Shown here: piece by piece, positions 1 through 6,309 of the stretch
Numbering within the stretch: position 1 is the first letter of the stretch
How the letters are laid out: each line of letters starts with the position of its first letter
From: Bacteroidia bacterium
GTDB lineage: Bacteria > Bacteroidota > Bacteroidia > Cytophagales > Cyclobacteriaceae
Assembly (NCBI GenBank): GCA_012031955.1
Contig: JAAURZ010000147.1
Location: 1-6,376 of the forward strand
Length of the DNA: 6,376 nucleotides
Reading direction: 5' to 3'
Notes under the pieces: model-generated
What the model saw: the letters and a program-made list of their open reading frames with translations, nothing else
What the model was told of the DNA's origin: nothing
Databases searched by the model: none
Translations under genes and position numbers: made by a program

Positions 1-2
1 GC

Positions 3-151
3 GTGGCTTCCGCGCGGCAGGTTGACATCACGTTGCCCCCCGAAGTCCGGCTGCGGCCGGCGACCCGTTATTACTGGCAGGTGAAAATCTGGAACGCGAG
101 GGAACAGCGAGCGACTGGAGTTCCGCTTCCTGGTTCGAGACGGGACTGCTC
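3..151 (+). pseudogene. Alpha-L-rhamnosidase fragment, N-terminal region, frameshifted
   Basis: Bases 3-104 in frame 3 read VASARQVDI, then LRPATRYYWQVKIWNARE. After a one-base slip near 105 the reading continues in frame 2 (107-151) as ASDWSSASWFETGLL. The series 'L.P.TRYYWQV.IW' then 'ASDWS..SWFETGLL' is the pattern at the end of the N-terminal beta-sandwich of bacterial alpha-L-rhamnosidases (GH78 type), just before the usual 'W.A.WI'. These enzymes remove terminal L-rhamnose from plant or bacterial glycans. Only about 50 residues of a protein that usually exceeds 700 are present. The piece passes in frame into D-Ala-D-Ala ligase sequence, with no catalytic module following, so it is not a functional gene here. 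I infer that it comes from another locus joined on during assembly. The family call rests on motif recognition alone. Confidence 0.68.
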
Positions 152-826
152 GCTGCCGCCGAGCTTCCGGTAACGCGGTTCCTCGCCTACACGCACGCCG
201 ACAGGCAATCGATCACATTCAAGAGAGTGAAGACAGAACTCGGCATGCCCTTCATGGTCAAGTCGGCGAGTCTCGGTTCGTCGGTGGGCGTTTCCAAAGT
301 CACGAAAGAAGATGACTTCGAGAAAGCGGTAGACGAGGCATTTCGCTACGACGACAAGATACTGTTTGAGGAATACATCAAGGGCCGGGAGATTGAGTGT
401 GCCATCCTCGGCAACAACCCTCCCGAGGCGTCACTTCCCGGGGAGATCATCATCAGTAAGTCGTACGCCTTTTATACATTCGACGCCAAGTATGTAGATG
501 GCGAAGCCGTAACCATTGAAGTGCCCGCGAAGTTGAAAGCCAAAATCTCAGACCGCGTGCGTGCGGTGTCGATCGAAGCATACAAGGCTTTGTGTTGTGA
601 AGACTTTGCGCGCGTGGATTTGTTTGTCGATGAAGACGAAAACATTTATATCAACGAAATCAACACCATACCTGGTTTTACCAATTCCAGCATGTTTCCG
701 ATGATGTGGAAGGAACGCGGCGTATCCTTTACGGAACTCATCAGCAAACTGATCGACCTGGCAGAAGAGCGATTCGAAAAAAACAGGCGCATCGAGCGCG
801 ACTTCCAGTCGTCGCTGAAATTCTGA
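152..826 (+). CDS. ddl: D-alanine--D-alanine ligase, C-terminal part (5' end missing)
   Basis: Ddl is a cytoplasmic ATP-grasp enzyme that joins two D-alanines for the peptidoglycan pentapeptide. The fragment opens with AAELPVTRFLAY, matching the 'aaGlpv.pf' segment before the ATP-grasp fold. Next come the ATP-binding lysine and glycine-rich loop MVKSASLGSSVGVSKV (about 254-301), the adenine-side acids in EEYIKGREIE, the FYTFDAKYVDG and VPAKL substrate loop, and RVDLF plus INEINTIPGFTNSS, which carry the Mg-binding Asp, Glu and Asn (about 610-690). The C-terminus is complete at the TGA at 824-826. About 224 residues remain of a usual 300-350; the N-terminal domain is absent because the sequence switches to rhamnosidase at about 143-163. 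An internal ATG at 245 would cut into the ATP-grasp domain, so it is not a plausible start. The usual VKP is VKS here, which is probably tolerated. The family call is very secure; the 5' end is artificial or broken. Confidence 0.93.
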   Translation, partial: AAAELPVTRFLAYTHADRQSITFKRVKTELGMPFMVKSASLGSSVGVSKVTKEDDFEKAVDEAFRYDDKILFEEYIKGREIECAILGNNPPEASLPGEIIISKSYAFYTFDAKYVDGEAVTIEVPAKLKAKISDRVRAVSIEAYKALCCEDFARVDLFVDEDENIYINEINTIPGFTNSSMFPMMWKERGVSFTELISKLIDLAEERFEKNRRIERDFQSSLKF

Positions 827-856
827 TAACCCCGGCGGCCCCATTGGCTGTTGAAA

Positions 857-900
857 GCGCATACAGCAGGCTAAACCTGAATACGCGTTTGATTTTTTTT
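857..900 (+). terminator. Possible Rho-independent terminator after ddl
   Basis: GCGCAT (857-862) can pair with ATACGC (881-886) with one C-A mismatch. CAGG (867-870) pairs with CCTG (876-879) around a CTAAA loop, leaving an asymmetric bulge (ACAG against A). One base later follows TTTGATTTTTTTT (888-900). A stem plus T run 31 bases after the ddl stop is where a terminator would sit. The stem is imperfect and the folding energy was not computed. If real, it separates ddl from the PASTA gene and leaves little room for a promoter of the latter, which counts against it. Confidence 0.3.
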
Positions 901-927
901 AGTATTATTGAAGCGTATAAATGTTTT

Positions 928-1729
928 ATGAAAGGGATCTTTCCTCAAAAAGTACAGCAAGGCATCAATCGGCAGCGTATTGGTAAACCTGGGCGTGGCC
1001 GCCGTCGTGCTCGTTGTGCTGGCCATTCTGTATTTCTACGCCTACCTGCCAAGCGTCACCAACCACCTCGAAAGCATCACCGTCCCAAACATAGAAGGCA
1101 TGCACATGAACGAGCTGGAGGATTTTCTCGTGAAACGCAACCTGCGTTACGAAGTGAACGACTCCGCTTACTCATCCGAGTTCCCACCGCTCGTAGTGCT
1201 CAAGCAGTACCCGCACCCGGGCGCGAAAGTAAAGGAGAACCGGAAAATATTCATATCGGTAAACAGAGTAACACCACCTTCTGTGCCGGTGCCCGACCTC
1301 ATCGACGGCAAGAGCTCGCTGCAAAACGCACGCGCCGTGCTGCGCAGCACCGACCTGAAGCCGGGGCGCATCGAGCTGCGCTCCAGTCCTTTTCTCAACC
1401 TCGTGATGGAACTTAAATACGAAGGAAAAACCATCGAACCCGGCACCCGCATTCCCAAAGGTTCAGTCATTGACATTGTGGTGGGCGACGGCGGCAAAGA
1501 TTCCATAACCATGCCCAGCCTGCTTGGCCTTTCTCTCGAAGATGCCCGGTTCGTGCTGTTGGGCGCAAATCTCAGCGTAGGCCATGTGGAACTTGTCGGA
1601 GATACTACCGACGTTTCGCCTGTCGTTCTAAAGCAGATTCCCGAGATGGACGAAATAGTAAAAGTGGGCGACGTCGTCAATCTGTGGGTTGGCGCCGAAG
1701 GCAGCGATGTGCCCGACGACTATGAATAA
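928..1729 (+). CDS. Membrane-anchored protein with three PASTA domains (frameshift near the start)
   Basis: The intact frame runs from a TTG at 980 (249 aa). It opens inside a transmembrane helix (VNLGVAAVVLVVLAILYFYAY), so this start removes the normal cytoplasmic tail. In the same frame 932-979 reads KGSFLKKYSKASIGSV, a typical basic N-terminus, but it follows a TGA at 929-931. ATG 928 lies one base out of frame. Deleting one base from AAA (931-933) or AAAAA (947-951) joins this ATG to the frame and gives about 266 aa. After the helix come three PASTA repeats (residues 31-96, 99-170 and 174-239 of the 249-aa frame), with VPNIEGM, VPDLIDG and MPSLLGL openings and P.PG..V or P.G..I closings. 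PASTA domains bind peptidoglycan or muropeptides; here they should face the periplasm. There is no kinase or transpeptidase domain, as in the stand-alone PASTA proteins of Bacteroidota. The ddl neighbourhood supports a cell-wall role. The gene overlaps the next by 8 bases. The family is secure; the start is uncertain. Confidence 0.88.
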
Positions 1730-3638
1730 GAAATGGAACCTTGTGCGTACAGGCATTGTGTGCATGGCAGTCTGCTGCATGGCCGACTCGGCCGTGGCGC
1801 AGCTTCTGCAAAGACCGTTGCCACGCAGTAATGTTTCGGCTAAAGTGACCGGCACATCGCGCACGGAAGACATTGTGCTGTCGCTGCCCTTTTGGGACGA
1901 CTTCTCCACCAACAACACCGGCGTTGCTGACCCTGATCTCTGGCAAAATAGCAACTCGGTGTGGATCAACGCGGGCGTCGGCATCAAGCCGCCAACCCTT
2001 AACGTGGCCACCTTCGACGGCCTGGACTCCGTCGGTGCAGTTTACGATTCTGTAAACATCAATGGCTATCGCGACAAACTGGTATCAAACCCCATCGACC
2101 TGAGCACGCTTACGCCCGCAGAGCAATCGACGGTGTACCTCAGTTTCTTCTATCAATGGAAAGGCAATGGAGAACCACCCGATGGCTCCGACTACTTGCA
2201 GTTGCAATTCAGAAATGCAACGGGGCAATGGGATGAGGTCATACAAATTAAGGACAACAACTTTGTGGACTCAGTCTTTTATTATTACAGTGTGAAAGTA
2301 GAAGGTACCGACTACCTGCACGATGCGTTCCAGTTCAGGCTGAGAAGTTACGGCAGACTTACCGGTGCATTTGATACATGGAACGTCGACTATGTTTACA
2401 TGAACAAGAACCGTGGCACCGGTGTACAGGATTTTCCCGACCGGGCTGCCGCCATGCCCATTGGGCCGCTATTCGGTCAGTACTACCACATCCCGCTTGG
2501 GCACTTCAGAGAGACCAAGGCATTGTACCAACCGACACTGGAAGTGAGAAGCCTGCGCAATCTTGAAACCACCATCGACTTCGATACATACGGCACTTTT
2601 GTTAACGTCGACACGGCAACCAACACTACGACGGTGTACACCACCACGCTCGGCACAAACAGACCAATTAAAGGAGCATCATCGGGTCTGGAAAAGCTGG
2701 AGTATGTAAACACATTGGTGTTTGATATTCCCGACCCTGACGATGCGGCGCAATTCATGCCCGACGCCGACTCCATCGCTGTGACACTTCGCGTGGAACT
2801 GGAGACCAAAGACAACTCGCCCATTCCCACCGGCGACTACGACCCTGCCATCTACACGCCGATTGACTTTCGCGTTAACGACACGCTGCAGGCCACGTAC
2901 GTTTTGTTCGATCACTACGCCTACGACGATGGCACTGCCGAGTACACCGCCGAGCTTGCGCAACCCGGCAACCGCGCTGCTGTGCAGTTCGATATGCTCA
3001 CCACCAATATCGATACGCTTATCGGCTTCGACATCTACGTGCCCGACGCCTACCTCAAGACCAGTGTAACTGCCGACTTCTATATCTACGCCGATAACAC
3101 CGGCGTACCGGGGACTTTGCTCGTATCCATACCCAGCCGCACGATTTCGAAACAGGGCAAGTTCCAGCGCATTCTGTTTCAGCCGGCGCAGTTGGTGAAA
3201 GACCGTTTCTATGTAGCCTGGCGCGAGCCCGGTGCTGGATTGCTGAAGGTTGGACTCGATAAAAACAATAACTCCGGCGACAGGATTTTTGTGAATGCCA
3301 ACGGCTCGTGGATACAAAACACCGACGTGGTAACGGGCAGCCTTATGATTCGACCCGTATTTGGCACCGGCGCGCCCGAAGTGATCACGGGCATCGACGA
3401 CGATGAAAAACCGCTTCGCTTCTACCCGAATCCGACACGCGGCACATTTTACGTGCAGGGCAAATACAACGTACTTCAGTTGCTCGATGTTGCCGGCAGA
3501 GAAGTTGCGATGGCGACCGAAGTTGAAGACGAGCACACCACAAAAGTTACCGTGCGCGATGCCCGGGCAGGCATGTACCTGCTGAAGTGGGCGGCAGGCA
3601 GGAAGCGTGGCGTGCAGAAAATTATCGTGAGTGAATAA
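1722..3638 (+). CDS. T9SS type A sorting-domain protein, secreted, function unknown
   Basis: A 638-aa protein. The ATG at 1722 is chosen because it gives a clean signal peptide (MNKKWNLVRT, a hydrophobic core, then AVAQ near residue 27). A longer TTG start at 1689 would add 11 residues inside the PASTA gene. Residues about 55-230 (LPFWDDFS, DLWQNS, KLVSNPIDLS, YLSFFYQWKGNG, LQLQF) look like the lectin or MAM-like beta-sandwich common in Bacteroidota exported proteins. A second beta-rich part holds YDDGTAEY at 401-408 and a PGTLLVSI stretch. Residues about 565-638 are the C-terminal sorting domain: LRFYPNPTRGTFYV, then VLQLLDVAGREV, and a closing AGMYLLKW...KIIVSE. In this system the protein crosses the inner membrane by Sec, leaves through the T9SS translocon, and is anchored or released after the domain is cleaved. 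No catalytic motif is visible. The 8-base overlap with the PASTA gene suggests co-translation. The export call is strong; the function is unknown. Confidence 0.92.
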   Translation: MNKKWNLVRTGIVCMAVCCMADSAVAQLLQRPLPRSNVSAKVTGTSRTEDIVLSLPFWDDFSTNNTGVADPDLWQNSNSVWINAGVGIKPPTLNVATFDGLDSVGAVYDSVNINGYRDKLVSNPIDLSTLTPAEQSTVYLSFFYQWKGNGEPPDGSDYLQLQFRNATGQWDEVIQIKDNNFVDSVFYYYSVKVEGTDYLHDAFQFRLRSYGRLTGAFDTWNVDYVYMNKNRGTGVQDFPDRAAAMPIGPLFGQYYHIPLGHFRETKALYQPTLEVRSLRNLETTIDFDTYGTFVNVDTATNTTTVYTTTLGTNRPIKGASSGLEKLEYVNTLVFDIPDPDDAAQFMPDADSIAVTLRVELETKDNSPIPTGDYDPAIYTPIDFRVNDTLQATYVLFDHYAYDDGTAEYTAELAQPGNRAAVQFDMLTTNIDTLIGFDIYVPDAYLKTSVTADFYIYADNTGVPGTLLVSIPSRTISKQGKFQRILFQPAQLVKDRFYVAWREPGAGLLKVGLDKNNNSGDRIFVNANGSWIQNTDVVTGSLMIRPVFGTGAPEVITGIDDDEKPLRFYPNPTRGTFYVQGKYNVLQLLDVAGREVAMATEVEDEHTTKVTVRDARAGMYLLKWAAGRKRGVQKIIVSE

Positions 3639-3644
3639 GAAGTG

Positions 3645-4829
3645 CTAAGTAATCTGCAGCGGCGACGGGCTGAAGCAGATCACGAAAATGATGAGGGCAA
3701 GCCATCCAAGCACCTGCCGGTTGCCATTCAGCGGCAGTTCCAGTTCTGCTGCGGGATGATGAACACCCAGGAACCTGCCTACCAGCAACCCGAAAATCAT
3801 CCAGCCCGAATAGCCATGAATGCCCGGGAAAAACCAAACAGCCAGTAGTTGCGTGGCCAATATCAACAACGCATACATCACGGTGTCGCGGAGAGACCGC
3901 CCAATGCTTGACAGCGCGAGGTAGTTGTAGACCCCAATGGCTGGAATAGACCATAGCCATTGATTGCCCTGCGAAGGATCGTGCAGGTCAACCAGACCAA
4001 GACCCGAGTAGTAGATAAGCGCCACCAGGAATGTGATGGCAATGATGCTGTGCCCCTTTCTGCCAAACAAGCCATAGATAATATGACCACCATCCAATTG
4101 CCCTATGGGCAACAGGTTAAGACCTGTAAAAAGCAGGCCGAAGAAGGCGGCCATTAGCAATGGGTAATGCATAAGCTCGTGCGGGTTGGGCACTCGTTGC
4201 GGATCGGCGACCAACTTCGCGACTACATTGTAGAGTATGCTGTTGCCAAATGCGATATCCGGGAAAAGGTTTTCTTCATTGCCGGTGAGCTCTTTTGCTT
4301 TCGCCCTTCGATAGTCATCGTTGTACACATGGTCGGCGTAACTGAGCCCGTACTCTTCATACTCAGGGTGAATTGAATAGATGTATTCCGGTGGCGGCAG
4401 TGTGGCGAACCCGTATATAAGGGCACACAAGGCGATGATGAAACCCGCCAGCGGCCCGGCAAGACCGATGTCGAAATGCTGCACGGTGGAATACACCTTG
4501 GAACGAAAACGGATAACGGCGCCGAGCGTGCCGATGGAGAGTATGAGTCCCGGCGGAACGGGAATGTAGTAGGGCAGGGATGTGCGCACATTGTGACGCT
4601 TTGCCATAAAGTAATGACCAAACTCATGAACGGTAAGGAACAGCATGAAAGGCACGGAAAAATTCAGGCCCATTAAAAAATCACTCCACGTGTAGAGCCA
4701 TCCTGTCTCGTCGGAATACATAAATATCGACCGGCTGTAGGCAAGTTCGGAACCTGCAAGGGTGGTGGTAATAAACGTTGCCAGGAAAAGACCGGCATGC
4801 AACAACTGCTGCTTGAGGGGTTTCTTCAT
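3645..4829 (-). CDS. Site-2 protease-type M50 intramembrane zinc metalloprotease
   Basis: A 394-aa multi-pass membrane protein. The zinc-binding motif HEFGH lies at residues 68-72 inside a hydrophobic helix, and the second motif, NLLPIGQLDGGH (238-249), supplies the third metal ligand, Asp246. Between them are VRTSLPYYIPVPP and LGAVIRFRS, then FDIGLAGPLAGF, the order found in the S2P subgroup that resembles cyanobacterial and plant EGY proteases. Several hydrophobic helices follow (about 260-280, 290-310, 315-335, 340-355, 372-390). There is no PDZ domain, unlike RseP. S2P enzymes cut transmembrane helices of partners such as anti-sigma factors; the substrate here is unknown and no anti-sigma gene is present. 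The ATG at 4829 gives MKKPLKQQLL and a first helix. It overlaps the repaired stop of the HAD gene as ATGA, so the two are probably coupled. The stop lies 6 bases from the convergent T9SS gene. All key residues are present. Confidence 0.93.
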   Translation of the reverse strand: MKKPLKQQLLHAGLFLATFITTTLAGSELAYSRSIFMYSDETGWLYTWSDFLMGLNFSVPFMLFLTVHEFGHYFMAKRHNVRTSLPYYIPVPPGLILSIGTLGAVIRFRSKVYSTVQHFDIGLAGPLAGFIIALCALIYGFATLPPPEYIYSIHPEYEEYGLSYADHVYNDDYRRAKAKELTGNEENLFPDIAFGNSILYNVVAKLVADPQRVPNPHELMHYPLLMAAFFGLLFTGLNLLPIGQLDGGHIIYGLFGRKGHSIIAITFLVALIYYSGLGLVDLHDPSQGNQWLWSIPAIGVYNYLALSSIGRSLRDTVMYALLILATQLLAVWFFPGIHGYSGWMIFGLLVGRFLGVHHPAAELELPLNGNRQVLGWLALIIFVICFSPSPLQIT

Positions 4830-5454
4830 ATCGAAAAGACCTTGTAGACCATATCAGGAGTTTCTACCCAGAATGTTTGAATGCCCACCGCCGCTGCCCC
4901 TTGATATTGGCTGCATTGTCGTCGAGGAAGAGCGTTTCCTCCGCCTGAAGTCTGCTGTCTGCCAGCACATGTTCGAAAATCTCGGCATCGGGCTTTCGCA
5001 TTTTAACAAGGTGCGAATAATAAGCACGATCAAAGAAACTGTCGAGCGACCTGTTGCTATGTGTGGTGGCAGGCATCATTACGTTGTTCACGTGATGAAG
5101 GTGTATGTTGTTGGTGTTGCTTAGCAGAAATACATTGTATGACGACCGCAGGCGGTCGAGCAATGCCAGCTTATGGTCGGGTATGCCGCGGAGCATGGCG
5201 TTCCAAACGGCATCCACCTGGTCGTCGGCTACCCGCACCTGGTACACCTCCTTCACAAACTCGCGGAATGTTTTGTCGGACATGCCGCCTTTCTCATAAA
5301 GTTCAAAGCCGCCTTCCGTGGTGTAGCGCTTCAACACCTCGTCGGCACCAAAGCCCGACAACGTGGCCAGACCATCGATGGTATGATCTACCGACAGGTC
5401 CAGAATGACGCCACCAAGATCAAAGATTAGATTTTTGACAGTCGACAGATTCAC
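4826..5454 (-). CDS. HAD superfamily (IA) phosphatase, YihX-like; frameshift near C-terminus
   Basis: The start is GTG at 5454; an in-frame TGA lies just upstream and no ATG fits. HAD motifs appear in order: motif I FDLGGVILD with nucleophile Asp12, a helical cap (about 20-90), motif II LLSNTNN (Ser112), motif III KMRKPDAEIF (Lys154) and motif IV LFLDDNAANI (Asp178, Asp179). The DLGG start, SNTN and FLDDN.AN motifs match the YihX-type sugar-phosphate phosphatases, so a small phosphorylated substrate in the cytoplasm is likely; which one cannot be told. As read, the frame stops at 4864 (196 aa) after an un-HAD-like tail, RRWAFKHSG. Adding one base to the C run at 4897-4900 restores NIKGAAAVGIQTFWVETPD and a stop at 4826-4828 (209 aa). 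That is the normal family ending and overlaps the protease ATG by four bases. I therefore give the repaired end. A sequencing error is the simplest explanation; a real C-terminal truncation is possible. Confidence 0.87.
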
Positions 5455-5482
5455 CGCTAATAGTAATCAAGCTCACAAGTTT

Positions 5483-5513
5483 CAAAGATGTAACAATACA
5501 TGCGGTTTTCAAA
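5483..5513 (-). promoter_or_regulatory. Bacteroidota-type promoter candidate for the HAD-protease operon
   Basis: Read on the minus strand, TTTG (5513-5510) is followed after exactly 19 bases by CATCTTTG (5490-5483). The established Bacteroidota promoter pattern is TTTG near -33 and TAnnTTTG near -7 with about this spacing; here only the first T of the -7 element deviates. It lies in the 84-base gap between the ankyrin gene and the GTG start at 5454, predicting a leader of roughly 20 bases. Short AT-rich motifs like these can arise by chance, so this is a candidate only. Confidence 0.4.
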
Positions 5514-5538
5514 ACGTGCGATGAGGCGCATGCGCAAG

Positions 5539-6180
5539 CTAGCCCAACGCCCATCCGTCAAGGCGCTGGAGCCAGTCGTCGAGACCTGCGCGCTGCAATA
5601 TTTCTCTCGCCGATTTCATTTCCCGGTTGCGCGCGTCGAGGGCTGCTCCGGCCTTTACAAGCAGTTCCGTTACCCGCTGCTGGCCGCGGAGGTTGCCTTG
5701 CTCATTCAGCCAGCCGTCTAACGCCCAGTGGAGGGGTGTGCACTGAAACTGATTCTGATCGTCTTCTACATTGACATTTTCAAGAAGCAAGCGCTCCACC
5801 ACGCGGTCGCTGCCGATCCAACTCGCCCAGTGAAGCGCGGTGCCTCCATGCGTTCCACGCGCGCTCAGGTCCACGCCGAGGTCGATCAGGTAAAGGGCGA
5901 TGTCGTCGCATCGCATACGGCAAGCTGCCAGCAGCGGTGTATCCAGTTGGTCCGGGTGACCGTTCGGTTTCGCACCCGCATTTACGAGCACTTCCACCAT
6001 GGCAAGACCGGCAGATTGATCAACGATCTTCGCATACACCCGATCGCACACGTAGTTGAGCGGATGCACGGGGTGTTTGCCCTCCGGACCTGTAAACAAC
6101 GGTACGTTCACTTCCGTGTTGTCTCGCAGAAGGTAGGCCTGCAATCCCGATACGTCGCCCCTGTCGATATATGTTTTCAT
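5539..6180 (-). CDS. Small ankyrin-repeat protein
   Basis: A 213-aa protein if started at the ATG at 6180 (MKTYIDRGDV). A longer frame from a TTG at 6213 would add 11 residues (MYLFIHYFRYF) and is less likely, though that prefix is hydrophobic. Ankyrin repeats are visible as helix-turn-helix units: a degenerate one at about 36-76 (MVEVLVNAGAKPNG end), then 78-109 (TPLLAACRMR...YLIDLGVDLSA), 111-142 (GGTALHWASWIGSDRVVERLLLENVNVE) and 146-184 (CTPLHWALDG...VTELLVKAGAALDA), with a helical cap to 213. The second TPLHWA unit is lengthened by an insert around WLNEQGNLRGQQ. Ankyrin proteins bind other proteins and have no catalytic role by themselves. There is no signal peptide or membrane helix in the ATG-start form, so it is probably cytoplasmic. 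It lies 84 bases upstream of the HAD gene on the same strand, but a promoter candidate in that gap suggests separate transcription. The partner is unknown. Confidence 0.87.
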   Translation of the reverse strand: MKTYIDRGDVSGLQAYLLRDNTEVNVPLFTGPEGKHPVHPLNYVCDRVYAKIVDQSAGLAMVEVLVNAGAKPNGHPDQLDTPLLAACRMRCDDIALYLIDLGVDLSARGTHGGTALHWASWIGSDRVVERLLLENVNVEDDQNQFQCTPLHWALDGWLNEQGNLRGQQRVTELLVKAGAALDARNREMKSAREILQRAGLDDWLQRLDGWALG

Positions 6181-6309
6181 GAAGTATCTGAAGTAATGAA
6201 TGAACAAGTACAAGAGAGATGCACCCCAAGGCCGTGTTACCGCACTACGGCATAGCGATTTACTCCGAATTAGCCGCGAACTTCGACTGCAAAAGCAAAT
6301 CCGTGGGAC
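6181..6309. other. Divergent intergenic stretch at the right edge
   Basis: This lies between the ankyrin start and a possible plus-strand gene. I found no TAnnTTTG element with a matching TTTG on either strand. A short inverted repeat, GCCGT (6231-6235) and ACGGC (6247-6251), surrounds an 11-base loop and could be an operator half-site pair or chance. A plus-strand frame also opens at ATG 6219 (MHPKAVLPHYGIAIY...) and stays open to the window end, but its composition after about residue 28 does not look protein-like. Confidence 0.3.

Noticed and set aside
888..927. TTTG followed by a TATAAATG element as a promoter for the PASTA gene
   Set aside because: The spacing is 24 bases, too long for the Bacteroidota pattern, and the start codon would lie almost on the transcription start.
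706..1416. Long plus-strand frame of 236 codons across the end of ddl and the start of the PASTA gene
   Set aside because: It is rich in Arg, His and Ala, matches no family, and overlaps two genes with clear domains in another frame. It is a shadow of those genes.
2679..3536. 285-codon minus-strand frame opposite the T9SS gene
   Set aside because: It is antisense to a well-supported coding region, with no recognisable motif; it is likely open because of the codon bias of the real gene.
3613..3658. Inverted repeat TGCAGA and TCTGCA around the convergent stops
   Set aside because: Only six paired bases around a 34-base loop and no T run; probably chance.
4762..5124. Plus-strand frame of 120 codons opposite the HAD and protease genes
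   Set aside because: It is antisense to two genes with intact family motifs and carries no motif of its own.
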